Assembly (NCBI GenBank): GCA_964348455.1
Contig: CAYGCQ010000018.1
Coordinates: forward strand, 1-24,752
Source of the DNA: UBA10133 sp964348455
GTDB taxonomy: Bacteria > Patescibacteriota > Microgenomatia > UBA1400 > MFAQ01
Reading direction: 5' to 3'
DNA length: 24,752 nucleotides
In this document: one piece after another, positions 6,301 to 12,778 of the stretch
How positions within the stretch are numbered: position 1 is the stretch's first letter
Layout: each line of letters begins with the position of its first letter
Notes under the pieces: generated by a model
The model's input: only the letters and a program-made list of their open reading frames with translations
What the model was told of the DNA's origin: nothing
Databases searched by the model: none
Made by a program: the position numbers and the translations under genes

Positions 6301-6969
6301 TTACTTCTGCTTCCTCATCTTAATAACCCAGGAAGATTTTGCCGTTTCAGGATGGTTTACTTTTCTTGCGTCCACAATTTCCAGCATTTTTTCTATTTGA
6401 TCTTCTTCTTTTGCCCATCCTTTTTGCAATTTAGCCCAAATAGACTTAGCCTTTTCAGCTTCTTTTCCCTCCCAAGTCTCAAAAATCTTTTCCACTCCCT
6501 GACAGCCCCTTAATTTTTCGACATGTTCCCCCAAACTATCCCTTACAAACTCTGGCGTGGGCACTACCAAAGTCACCTCTCCATTTTCTGTAAGCATTCG
6601 CTCCATTTCAGATAGCATATCTTCCAGGTCAACAGGCTCAAAGGGGTGCAAGCAAACGATTACATCTACAGACTTAGGAGCAACAGGTAAGGCTTGTATC
6701 TCTCCTGCCAACATACCGGCTCTAATTTTTTTATTTCGAAGCATTCGCTCCCATATCTCCATACCAAAGACTTTTTCCCCAAATTTATTTCTCAAGTGTG
6801 GCATAATTGACCCCGGACCTACGCCTAGTTCTAACACTCTTTTACCTTCTGAGTTTGGATATTGATTAAGAATTTCTATATACACCTCAACGATTCTATT
6901 TGTAGGTATGGCTGCTGTTTTTTCACTATACTGACCCACTCCCAATTGAACTTCAGATGGATTTAACAT
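6301..6969 (-). CDS. Class I SAM-dependent methyltransferase
   Basis: A 222-residue protein of the Methyltransf_11 type. Motif I is VLELGVGPG (residues 45-53), which holds the SAM adenosine and methionine parts. An acidic residue ends the second strand (KVFGMEIWERM). Motif IV is VDVIVCLHPFEPV, followed by a helix typical of these enzymes (LEDMLSEMERML) and the strand VTLVVPTP. The substrate is unknown. His-Pro-Phe replaces the usual end of motif IV, so it is not a DNA or RNA N6-adenine enzyme of the NPPY type. It starts 5 nt after the stop of the 50-residue gene upstream and is very probably co-transcribed with it. Confidence 0.7.
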   Translation of the reverse strand: MLNPSEVQLGVGQYSEKTAAIPTNRIVEVYIEILNQYPNSEGKRVLELGVGPGSIMPHLRNKFGEKVFGMEIWERMLRNKKIRAGMLAGEIQALPVAPKSVDVIVCLHPFEPVDLEDMLSEMERMLTENGEVTLVVPTPEFVRDSLGEHVEKLRGCQGVEKIFETWEGKEAEKAKSIWAKLQKGWAKEEDQIEKMLEIVDARKVNHPETAKSSWVIKMRKQK

Positions 6970-6974
6970 TTAAA

Positions 6975-7127
6975 TTACTTTTCCTCCCCCTTGACGTCTT
7001 TCAAGTATGCTTTGAATTCTTCCCAAACCTTTTTCCAGTCACCATCAGCCGCTTCAATTTCTTTAAAAATCATTTCCACGTCGACTAATATCTGATCATC
7101 CTTAACTATCATCTTTGTTTTAGCCAT
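6975..7127 (-). CDS. Small protein of 50 residues upstream of the methyltransferase
   Basis: An open frame from ATG 7127 to TAA at 6975-6977. It begins MAKTKMIVKDDQILVD and is rich in Lys, Glu and Trp, with a predicted helix over the second half (DWKKVWEEFKAYLKDV). Its composition is protein-like, it ends 5 nt before the methyltransferase ATG, and no other gene fills this space. The role is unknown; it could be a partner or regulator of the methyltransferase. No ribosome-binding site is evident; an AT-rich stretch precedes the ATG. Confidence 0.55.
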   Translation of the reverse strand: MAKTKMIVKDDQILVDVEMIFKEIEAADGDWKKVWEEFKAYLKDVKGEEK

Positions 7128-7254
7128 ATTTATTATTTACTTTTTAATTATTCTATCTTACCACCACCACCTTTCGAATCCTTTGTTTCTGGGCAGGTGG
7201 GCACTCGCCCACCCCCCCACTTTAACTTTCTCGTGTTTCAGAGTTTTAAGTTTT
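7128..7254. other. Spacer between rpsA and the 50-residue gene
   Basis: Contains a GC-rich hairpin at 7196-7213 (GGTGGGC/GCCCACC, ACTC loop) flanked by a C-run on the plus strand. No T-run follows on either strand, so I do not call it a terminator. It could slow transcription or protect the rpsA mRNA 3' end. Confidence 0.35.
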
Positions 7255-8382
7255 TTACTTGTATGCCACTGGCACTTCCGTGAGCACTACACCTAGTGAC
7301 ATTCTTCGAGTCTTAACATCTAAGTTTTCAACAAACACTTCTACTTTGTCTCCTACTTTAAATTCTTTGTCGGCAGGCTTCTTGGAAATATGGATCAATC
7401 CATCAATTCCTTTATCAAAGTTTACAAAGATACCATAAGGAGCAATTCGGAATACTTTTCCGGAATGCTTGGTTCCGATAGCGAACTTGGTTTCAATGTC
7501 AGACCATGGATCGCCACTCATCTGCTTGATGGATAGATTTAGCTTTCCAACCGCCTTATCAATTCCTATCACTTGCACAGCAACTTCCTGACCAACCTTA
7601 AACATTACATTAGGATCTTCAACCTTCTCCCATGATATTTCAGAGATATGAATAAGCCCTTCAACTTTAGCTATTTCATCAGTTCCCTTCATAGGAACGT
7701 TAACGGTCACAAAGACTCCAAAAGGCATAATGCCAGAGACCGTCCCTTCGAACTTGTCGCCTTCACTAACCATTTCCAGAGCTTCGCCTTTTTTAGCCAA
7801 AGCCTCAAAGTCCGAAACCAATTTCTCTGAGAAAATCAATCGATTTTGGTCTTTATCTACCTCAATCACTCGGACCTTAAAATTCTTGTTCAACAGGTCA
7901 TCCATGTTACCCAAGAACTTTTCACCAAACTGGGATGTAGGCACAAATCCGCGAATATCGCCAATCTTGACCACCATACCACCTTTGTTTACCTCAAGTC
8001 CTGTAACTTCAACCTCTTTCTCTTCATCCATTATTTTCTTAAACTTGTACCAACGATTTTCATCGGCAGCTTGTTTAAGCGTCAGGATTATTTGCCCTTG
8101 GTCGTTTTCAGGAAACTTAACGTAGGCACTGACCTTTTCACCCTCCTTAAGCTCCTTTAGTACATCATAGGCTTCAGCCAAGTCCTCACCGGACACCACA
8201 CCTTCGGTCTTAGCTCCTATGTCAATTAACACCATCTTTTTACTTATGGTGGTTACCGTACCTTCGACCTTCTGACCCCTTTTAAGGGCACCGGGGAAGC
8301 TGGAAACCCCCTCCATAAGCTTGTCCATTGCGGACATGCCTCCTAATTTTTTAATAACATCTGATTTTTGAGAATTGCTCAT
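7255..8382 (-). CDS. rpsA: 30S ribosomal protein S1 (four S1 domains)
   Basis: A 375-residue protein with four S1 RNA-binding repeats at about residues 36-103, 120-187, 206-285 and 302-366. Each has the expected pattern: G.V..I......VDIG...EGvv, GGMVVKIGDIRGFVP, FGVFVTV..EGLIHISEISW, and YGIFVNFDKGIDGLIHIS. Repeats 3 and 4 have the best match to mRNA-binding S1 domains. The enterobacterial protein has six repeats; four is usual in several phyla with short S1. It binds mRNA leaders and helps the small subunit start translation. The start at ATG 8382 has an AAAGGAA ribosome-binding site about 9 nt upstream and an extended -10 promoter. It is a separate unit from the 50-residue gene, 127 nt downstream. 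Confidence 0.9.
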   Translation of the reverse strand: MSNSQKSDVIKKLGGMSAMDKLMEGVSSFPGALKRGQKVEGTVTTISKKMVLIDIGAKTEGVVSGEDLAEAYDVLKELKEGEKVSAYVKFPENDQGQIILTLKQAADENRWYKFKKIMDEEKEVEVTGLEVNKGGMVVKIGDIRGFVPTSQFGEKFLGNMDDLLNKNFKVRVIEVDKDQNRLIFSEKLVSDFEALAKKGEALEMVSEGDKFEGTVSGIMPFGVFVTVNVPMKGTDEIAKVEGLIHISEISWEKVEDPNVMFKVGQEVAVQVIGIDKAVGKLNLSIKQMSGDPWSDIETKFAIGTKHSGKVFRIAPYGIFVNFDKGIDGLIHISKKPADKEFKVGDKVEVFVENLDVKTRRMSLGVVLTEVPVAYK

Positions 8383-8419
8383 TTATCATAAATTCCTTTC
8401 TTGTCTTTTAGACTCGTAA

Positions 8420-8428
8420 ATTGTACCA
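8420..8428 (-). promoter_or_regulatory. Extended -10 promoter of rpsA
   Basis: On the minus strand TGG-TACAAT matches an extended -10 element. No clear -35 box is seen. The leader to ATG 8382 would be about 30 nt and carries a Shine-Dalgarno sequence, unlike the leaderless-type genes. Confidence 0.45.
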
Positions 8429-8508
8429 CATTTCCAGGCTAATTAGGTTCATTACCAGCCCAGATAGCTTTTGGGGGGCTGAAGTTTCTATCTCCAGAAG
8501 TTCTCGTT

Positions 8509-8539
8509 GGCTAAAACATATCTTATAAGCTATAATATC
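8509..8539 (+). promoter_or_regulatory. Shared-motif promoter region, unit 3
   Basis: GGCTAAA (8509-8515), 15 nt, TATAATATC (8531-8539). It has the same elements and spacing as 4821-4851. TTGGCT (8507-8512) could also act as a -35 box at 18 nt. The TGTCC direct repeat of the other two units is absent here. ATG 8584 is 53 nt after the -10 box. Confidence 0.6.
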
Positions 8540-8583
8540 TCAGTTAAGACCTTTTACATAATTCATATTTTTCAGGAGGCACC

Positions 8584-8913
8584 ATGCTTGGTCACACCCT
8601 TCTCTCATTTTTAATCAATGGATCAATATTAACGCTCATTGGGTTTGCGATTCACCAGATCGGCTATTACCGCTTCACCAAGCCAGCCATCAACTGGACA
8701 CCTGTAATCACTTACTTTCTCCTTTCCCTTTTCACTTACGTATTTCCCATCGCGGGTTACATCTTCAGTCTTGTTGTTGCAGGCTACTTGATTTGGCGAG
8801 AGAACAGGCTCTACAAACTCGGAGCCATTGCCTTTATTATCGCTCTTGTCGCGACTGCCACCACATTATTTATTGGACAACACATTGTGTTAATATTCCC
8901 GATTCGATTCTAA
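8584..8913 (+). CDS. Small membrane protein, first of a three-gene operon
   Basis: A 109-residue protein with three or four hydrophobic segments (about residues 8-25, 40-54, 55-70 and 79-103). A basic loop, WRENRLYK, lies between the last two. No family is recognised and there are no catalytic motifs. The start is fixed by AGGAGG at 8574-8579, 4 nt before the ATG. The downstream gene begins 12 nt after its stop and the third 16 nt further on, so the three are one operon ending at the terminator at 9796. A membrane complex of the three products is the natural guess, unproven. Confidence 0.6.
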   Translation: MLGHTLLSFLINGSILTLIGFAIHQIGYYRFTKPAINWTPVITYFLLSLFTYVFPIAGYIFSLVVAGYLIWRENRLYKLGAIAFIIALVATATTLFIGQHIVLIFPIRF

Positions 8914-8925
8914 CTCAGGAGAAAA

Positions 8926-9420
8926 ATGAAAAAATTCATCGTTTCTGCTCTTATATGGCTTTTACTGTCTTACGCAATAATGACTGTAATCGTACTAATT
9001 TTTGACTTCAGTTCTATCATAGAGGTGGGAATTTTTACTATCGTTATGCTCATTGCTGCACCAATAACTATCAGTATCACCAAAGTGATATATCGTGAAA
9101 CTGGAAAAATCACTTCGACACATTTCAGAAGTAATGATCTAACAGTTAAAACCAACCTACCCATTTCTGAAGGGGTTATAAAGGGTCCAAAATTCAATAT
9201 CCCAGTAGGATTCACTGTCAAATATCGCAACGCGAATCACTCACCTACCATACTTCATTATTACGGTGCAGATAACTTTTACCGAGGTTTCATCGTCGAT
9301 TTCGGTAACGGAAAAGTGGGAGTTAAAGATAACAATCAATTGATAACCAATTGTAGCGGCAACCTTCAAGTAAAATTTCAATCGCCTGATGATTCCACTC
9401 AGTCAATTGGTTGGAACTAA
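8926..9420 (+). CDS. Membrane protein with C-terminal soluble domain, second in operon
   Basis: A 164-residue protein. Two hydrophobic helices span about residues 4-26 and 30-52, and a soluble, probably beta-rich domain with several aromatic residues fills 60-164 (for example FNIPVGFTVKYRNA, YYGADNFYRGFIVDFGNG). The helices look like a hairpin anchor, so N- and C-termini would be on the same side. I cannot assign a family. The start has AGGAG at 8917-8921, 4 nt before the ATG. It shares the operon with two other small membrane proteins. Confidence 0.6.
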   Translation: MKKFIVSALIWLLLSYAIMTVIVLIFDFSSIIEVGIFTIVMLIAAPITISITKVIYRETGKITSTHFRSNDLTVKTNLPISEGVIKGPKFNIPVGFTVKYRNANHSPTILHYYGADNFYRGFIVDFGNGKVGVKDNNQLITNCSGNLQVKFQSPDDSTQSIGWN

Positions 9421-9436
9421 TCAAAAAGGAGTGTTA

Positions 9437-9757
9437 ATGTCCATTTACTATATTCTCTTATATCTTGTATGCGGTGCCTTATTGTCCGTAGCATCATATC
9501 TTTTAGGGGGAAAACAGGCATTTTTGACATTTACGGCTCTTTTACTACTCTCTTTCATACCATTCGGGATTTACCTACCCTTCGCCCCTGTACATGCAGG
9601 AATTTTCACACTACGATGGAAGCTGAGTTTAGGATTTCTGTCCACTCTGGCCGTACTCATCGGTGGAAACAAGCCTATGAAGCAAGGTGCCGGAATGAAC
9701 CTTATACTGAACGGAATAATGTCAGTCCCAGTCCTTATGGCGATGTTGGTACTGTAA
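9437..9757 (+). CDS. Small membrane protein, third in operon
   Basis: A 106-residue, very hydrophobic protein with about four membrane segments (residues 3-20, 27-47, 60-76, 86-105) and few charges. The frame is open from 9389, which would overlap the upstream gene by 32 nt. ATG 9437 is chosen because AAGGAG lies 5 nt before it (9426-9431), as for the other genes of this operon. The function is unknown. A terminator follows 38 nt after the stop. Confidence 0.6.
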   Translation: MSIYYILLYLVCGALLSVASYLLGGKQAFLTFTALLLLSFIPFGIYLPFAPVHAGIFTLRWKLSLGFLSTLAVLIGGNKPMKQGAGMNLILNGIMSVPVLMAMLVL

Positions 9758-9795
9758 TCAAGAACGAAAAACTCAGTCCACTACACCTTTTCACC

Positions 9796-9824
9796 ACTCC
9801 GGCCCCTGGCCGGAGTTTTTTTAT
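9796..9824 (+). terminator. Intrinsic terminator of the small membrane-protein operon
   Basis: Stem ACTCCGGCC/GGCCGGAGT (9 bp) with a CCT loop, followed by a run of T starting at the last stem base. Confidence 0.9.
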
Positions 9825-9843
9825 TACTTATTGCACACGACTT

Positions 9844-9869
9844 GTCATTCCCGATTCGATCGGGAATCT
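9844..9869. repeat. Type A dispersed palindrome
   Basis: GTCATTCCCGAT, then TCGATCGGGAATC. The arms ATTCCCGAT/ATCGGGAAT pair perfectly. It sits in the spacer between convergent units. Confidence 0.65.
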
Positions 9870-9891
9870 ATACAAATAACTCCACTCTCGC

Positions 9892-9933
9892 GTTATTGCG
9901 AATCTTATACCTAAGCTGAAGCAATCTCACTCC
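9892..9933. repeat. Type B dispersed repeat
   Basis: GTTATTGCGAATC at the left and GAAGCAATCTCACTCC at the right, with a variable middle, as at 1536-1574. It lies 22 nt after a type A copy; A and B copies are also adjacent at 1536-1630. Confidence 0.6.
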
Positions 9934-9971
9934 ACCCGTCATTAAAAACCATATAATCATATTGCGGAAAT

Positions 9972-10481
9972 CTACCTACTAGCACATTCCCCAGACCACA
10001 CCCCCACCTTTTTCTCCTTGGCATACCCCTCTATTCTCATCAAATTTTTTACAAACTCCTCACTAGGTTTTAGACCATCGTGCACTTCAGCCGCCTCATA
10101 CACCTTCACCACCCCTCTCTCAACCAATTTCTCCTCCAAACTTTTTCCGTCCACAAAAACTTCAGCCAGTATTCTTCCATAACCATCATAACCATATCTT
10201 TGATAGGTTATTTTTTTACCCATTAGCTCGTCTCTCAGCACTTCAGTAGCTATATCAAAGAAACACTCTTTTGAATCCGGAGCATTTACTCCCCAGAGTC
10301 TCACCCTCCATTCCTGTCCATCGCGACGATTCTTAACCACAAAAGTATCACCATCAATCACTCTCACAAAATCCAATTTTTCATATCGCAATCCAACCCA
10401 AAACCCAGAAGCAAAACAAAGAACCAAAAAAGACATAAACAGCAAAAACCCGCTAATGTTGAAATTTTTTCGTGTTACCAC
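9972..10481 (-). CDS. Membrane-anchored staphylococcal-nuclease-like protein
   Basis: A 169-residue protein with one N-terminal membrane helix (about residues 10-31) and an SNase-like OB-fold domain (36-166). Relative to staphylococcal nuclease it keeps the VIDGDTFVV metal-site loop (about 41-49), the active-site Arg61 (R35) in RVRLWGVNAPD and Arg103 (R87) in GYDGYGRILAEVF. Two of the usual carboxylates differ: the D40 position is Asn66, and the E43 position is Asp69. Such proteins cleave DNA or RNA outside the membrane; the Asn and Asp changes could lower or alter activity. It is last in a three-gene unit, starting 3 nt after the response regulator stop. Nutrient nuclease and competence-linked roles are both possible; a pilus cluster lies upstream. 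Confidence 0.75.
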   Translation of the reverse strand: MVTRKNFNISGFLLFMSFLVLCFASGFWVGLRYEKLDFVRVIDGDTFVVKNRRDGQEWRVRLWGVNAPDSKECFFDIATEVLRDELMGKKITYQRYGYDGYGRILAEVFVDGKSLEEKLVERGVVKVYEAAEVHDGLKPSEEFVKNLMRIEGYAKEKKVGVWSGECASR

Positions 10482-10484
10482 TTA

Positions 10485-10853
10485 TTATTTCCCAGCGTAA
10501 TTTTGAACCAATTCTACGACTTGCATTATAGACACATTATCCTTTTGCACGAATTCAGACGCTCCCAAATCCAAACAAGTTTTCTTATCCTCTTCGGAGT
10601 TTAAAGAGGTCAAAACTAATACTGGAATATTTTTTGTTTGAACATCTGACTTCAACCCCCTAAGAGTTTCAAACCCATCTCTATTCGGCATCACCATATC
10701 GAGGATAATTACATCAGGTTTTTCTTTCTTGGTTACTTCTTCTGCATTAGTTCCATCACCCAAAAATACCGTTTCAAAACCCTCCTTTTTTAGTTTGATA
10801 GCATAAACTCTTACTAAGAATTTATCATCCTCTATCAGCAGTACTTTTTTCAT
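10485..10853 (-). CDS. Single-domain response regulator (receiver only)
   Basis: A 122-residue CheY-like protein with no output domain. Key residues are Asp9 and Asp10 (metal), Asp52 in ILDMVMP (phosphoacceptor), Thr82 in VLTS and Lys104. It resembles the PilG/PilH/CheY class that acts by protein contact. Its ATG overlaps the TAA of the upstream gene by one base (TAATG), so the two are translationally coupled. It lies just past the pilus cluster, and a second receiver of the same build lies on the other side (20590-20955). Control of pilus motors is a reasonable inference, not shown. Confidence 0.85.
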   Translation of the reverse strand: MKKVLLIEDDKFLVRVYAIKLKKEGFETVFLGDGTNAEEVTKKEKPDVIILDMVMPNRDGFETLRGLKSDVQTKNIPVLVLTSLNSEEDKKTCLDLGASEFVQKDNVSIMQVVELVQNYAGK

Positions 10854-11308
10854 TATATTATTTGTACAAATTGCGACTTAACATGAATCTGTTGTTTTGT
10901 AAGGTCTAAAATTCTCAGCATATCAAGCTTAATTCTATACGCCACATAATCGTCCCCTTTAGCTTGCAAAATTGGTGGCCAAAAATCTTCCACAACGTCT
11001 GTTGCCATTGCCAATTTATCTAGAGTATTTTCTAATTCATCTCCGTCAGTTATTTCTTCAGCTACTCCACTTGCTTGTACCAACATCTTTTTATGACCCC
11101 ACACAGAAAGACTTATTTTGTTATCCACAGACAAGGCCTTAGCTTTTTGAGTGCTTTTGTGGGTCGCAAAATACACAGTAAAGTCATCATCAATCGCAAA
11201 AAGTAATATCGTAGAAACTGGTCTGTCAGAACTATTTATTGCAACCGACATAATAGACTCAGATCTCATAAACTCCAGAACCTTTTGCTTCAATTCAGCA
11301 TTTTCCAT
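10853..11308 (-). CDS. PNPOx-like FMN-binding split-barrel protein
   Basis: A 151-residue protein of the pyridoxamine 5'-phosphate oxidase-like fold. The first helix and strands (LKQKVLEFMRSESIMSVAIN, DRPVSTILLFAIDDDFTVYF) are typical. ATHKSTQKAKAL follows, where FMN phosphate is usually held, then the strand ISLSVWG and a second barrel strand, LVQASGVAEEI. Members bind FMN, F420 or heme and are often uncharacterised oxidoreductases. No sign of true pyridoxamine-phosphate specificity is seen. It heads a unit with the response regulator and nuclease. Its start is 26 nt past the stop of the last pilin gene, with a TAATAT box 6 nt before the ATG, so it may have its own promoter as well as read-through. 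Confidence 0.7.
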   Translation of the reverse strand: MENAELKQKVLEFMRSESIMSVAINSSDRPVSTILLFAIDDDFTVYFATHKSTQKAKALSVDNKISLSVWGHKKMLVQASGVAEEITDGDELENTLDKLAMATDVVEDFWPPILQAKGDDYVAYRIKLDMLRILDLTKQQIHVKSQFVQII

Positions 11309-11314
11309 ATATCA

Positions 11315-11320
11315 ATATTA
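11315..11320 (-). promoter_or_regulatory. -10 box before the PNPOx-like gene
   Basis: TAATAT on the minus strand ends 6 nt before ATG 11308. No good -35 box is seen, so this is weaker than the pilin promoter at 11822-11851. Confidence 0.35.
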
Positions 11321-11334
11321 CGCCACCTTTCTCA

Positions 11335-11811
11335 TTATCGCGAAGATGACAAGTTTGTTGCCCCTTCAGTGCCACAGGCCTTTACAGTCACAATGCCATT
11401 TGCATCCACCACCACAGAATACCCTGAGTTCGAAGCCGTAAATGTCGAGCTCGGATCAATTGGCATTGACTTTAGATACTTTGCAAGAGGAGTAGACAGA
11501 TTCATACATGCGGTGGCCACCACATTACACCCACCGGTAGCGATTGCACAACCGGATGCACCACTTCCAAGCTGTACCTCAGACATACCAACAGACAACC
11601 CAGAGGGCAAAGCACCCTTACTATCCACTATTGATGTATGTATAGCACTCAAAATAGTTTCCATGTCTGTGACTCTGCGAGCATCTCTAGCATCTTTAAA
11701 TCTCTGGGCAGGATTAAGAGCTACAAAAACCACAACCGCTAACACTGCGATGATACCAATGACCAGAAGGAGTTCAATTAATGTAAAACCGCTATTATGT
11801 TGCTTTTTCAT
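11335..11811 (-). CDS. Major type IV pilin / GspG-like pseudopilin
   Basis: A 158-residue prepilin. A short basic leader, MKKQHNSG, precedes the class III cleavage site G8-F9, and the mature protein begins FTLIELLLVIGIIAVLAVVV with the conserved Glu5. The NPAQRFKDARDARR segment after the helix is common in major pilins of this kind. The C-terminal domain has cysteines that may form disulfides (about C87, C94, C102, C146). It would be processed by a prepilin peptidase, which is not in the window. It is the last gene of the cluster and is separated by 77 nt from the one before, with its own consensus promoter. That suggests high expression and hence the major subunit. Confidence 0.85.
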   Translation of the reverse strand: MKKQHNSGFTLIELLLVIGIIAVLAVVVFVALNPAQRFKDARDARRVTDMETILSAIHTSIVDSKGALPSGLSVGMSEVQLGSGASGCAIATGGCNVVATACMNLSTPLAKYLKSMPIDPSSTFTASNSGYSVVVDANGIVTVKACGTEGATNLSSSR

Positions 11812-11821
11812 ATGTAAATTA

Positions 11822-11851
11822 ATATTACTTGTTTTTGTAATAACTTGTCAA
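11822..11851 (-). promoter_or_regulatory. Promoter of the major pilin gene
   Basis: On the minus strand a perfect TTGACA (11851-11846), an 18-nt spacer and TAATAT (11827-11822). ATG 11811 follows 10 nt after the -10 box, so the leader would be only 3-5 nt. It allows the pilin to be made independently of the upstream operon. Confidence 0.7.
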
Positions 11852-11888
11852 ATCAACAAAATCTAATTCCGCACAGAGCATGACTCAA

Positions 11889-12281
11889 CTAAATTTCTTG
11901 CCAACTAGTCAGAACAACTCCTGCACCACGGGTCAGCACCACTCGAATGCTCCGAACATAATCTGTCGAGTTGGGTGTAACTGTTATCGTCCAAACATTA
12001 CCGATATTAGTATCTATTATTACTGTACACGATCCTTCCGGCCTAGTAATTACACCTCCAGCATAAGTATTACTATTTTTAACACCAAGCAACATTTCCT
12101 CTACGCAACCCTCGGTTAGCGCTAAAGACTGCTCCCCTTTTGTTAGCGCCAGAGCCCCCTGCGCTTCACCAATCCCCAAAAGGGAGACCGTTGTCATAAT
12201 ACTAAGCGTTACTACCATGAGTACCAAAACAGTCGATGTGGCGATAAACCCACCATGAACTTTTTTCATTATATTTTTCAT
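11889..12281 (-). CDS. PilX/GspK-position minor pilin lacking Glu5
   Basis: A 130-residue protein from ATG 12281, placed one base after the upstream TAA (an in-frame upstream codon at 12305 would overlap that gene). The leader MKNIMKKVHGG is followed by FIATSTVLVLMVVTLSIM. This is a pilin-type N-terminal helix, but Ser stands at position 5 instead of Glu. A conserved-looking EGCVEEML segment and a beta-rich tail follow. The order fimT, pilV, pilW, pilX, pilE in other type IV systems matches this locus and puts it in the PilX slot. Absence of Glu5 is known for the tip pseudopilin GspK, so a tip role is possible. Confidence 0.6.
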   Translation of the reverse strand: MKNIMKKVHGGFIATSTVLVLMVVTLSIMTTVSLLGIGEAQGALALTKGEQSLALTEGCVEEMLLGVKNSNTYAGGVITRPEGSCTVIIDTNIGNVWTITVTPNSTDYVRSIRVVLTRGAGVVLTSWQEI

Positions 12282-12282
12282 A

Positions 12283-12777
12283 TTAATTACTTCTAACCTC
12301 AACACCTCCTCGCAAAGACAGTGTTGATTGATACTCTTGACGAGATCCAGACATTGTAACTGTCAGCGTGTAGCCAATATTCTTAGTTAAATTATCCCCC
12401 GAGCTATTATTGGTAAAGGTCAAGTCTGTCACTGTTACATCATCAGAACTTATATTTACATTTCCAGCTCCGTTCTTGTTTATCCGCACCCTACCCCCAG
12501 ACAAATCTATTACCGTACTCGTATCGGGAGCGAAATTTGTTAACGAAATACTATTTGCTGTTACAGAGGTTATTCCGCTCGCGTTACGGATTTCATACTT
12601 TATTTTCTCTGAAATGAACCCAGAATTTGCATCTACATTTTGTTGGGTAGCACTTTTAACTCCACCACGAATTACATTCCAAGCAAAAGGCACAATTGAT
12701 CCAAAAACAATCGTGATTATTCCCACATAAAGGATAATCTCAATAAGTGTAAATCCAGATATTATATTTTTATTCAT
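12283..12777 (-). CDS. PilW/GspJ-like minor pilin
   Basis: A 164-residue prepilin from ATG 12777, one base after the stop of the upstream gene; the longer frame from 12891 would overlap that gene by over 100 nt and lacks a pilin-like start. The leader MNKNIISG is followed by FTLIEIILYVGIITIVFGSI with Glu5. The next helix (SATQQNVDANSGFISEKIKYEIRNASGITSV) is characteristic of PilW/GspJ-like minor pilins, then comes a beta-rich domain. It is expected to prime pilus assembly together with its neighbours. Confidence 0.75.
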   Translation of the reverse strand: MNKNIISGFTLIEIILYVGIITIVFGSIVPFAWNVIRGGVKSATQQNVDANSGFISEKIKYEIRNASGITSVTANSISLTNFAPDTSTVIDLSGGRVRINKNGAGNVNISSDDVTVTDLTFTNNSSGDNLTKNIGYTLTVTMSGSRQEYQSTLSLRGGVEVRSN

Positions 12778-12778
12778 A

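Noticed and set aside
7196..7213. GC-rich hairpin after rpsA as an intrinsic terminator
   Set aside because: No T-run follows the stem on either strand; kept only as a note on the spacer.
11285..11866. A 193-residue plus-strand frame opposite the major pilin gene
   Set aside because: It is the antisense of a clear pilin with Glu5 and a cleavage site, has no ribosome-binding site, and reads as low-complexity Thr/Ala/Pro.
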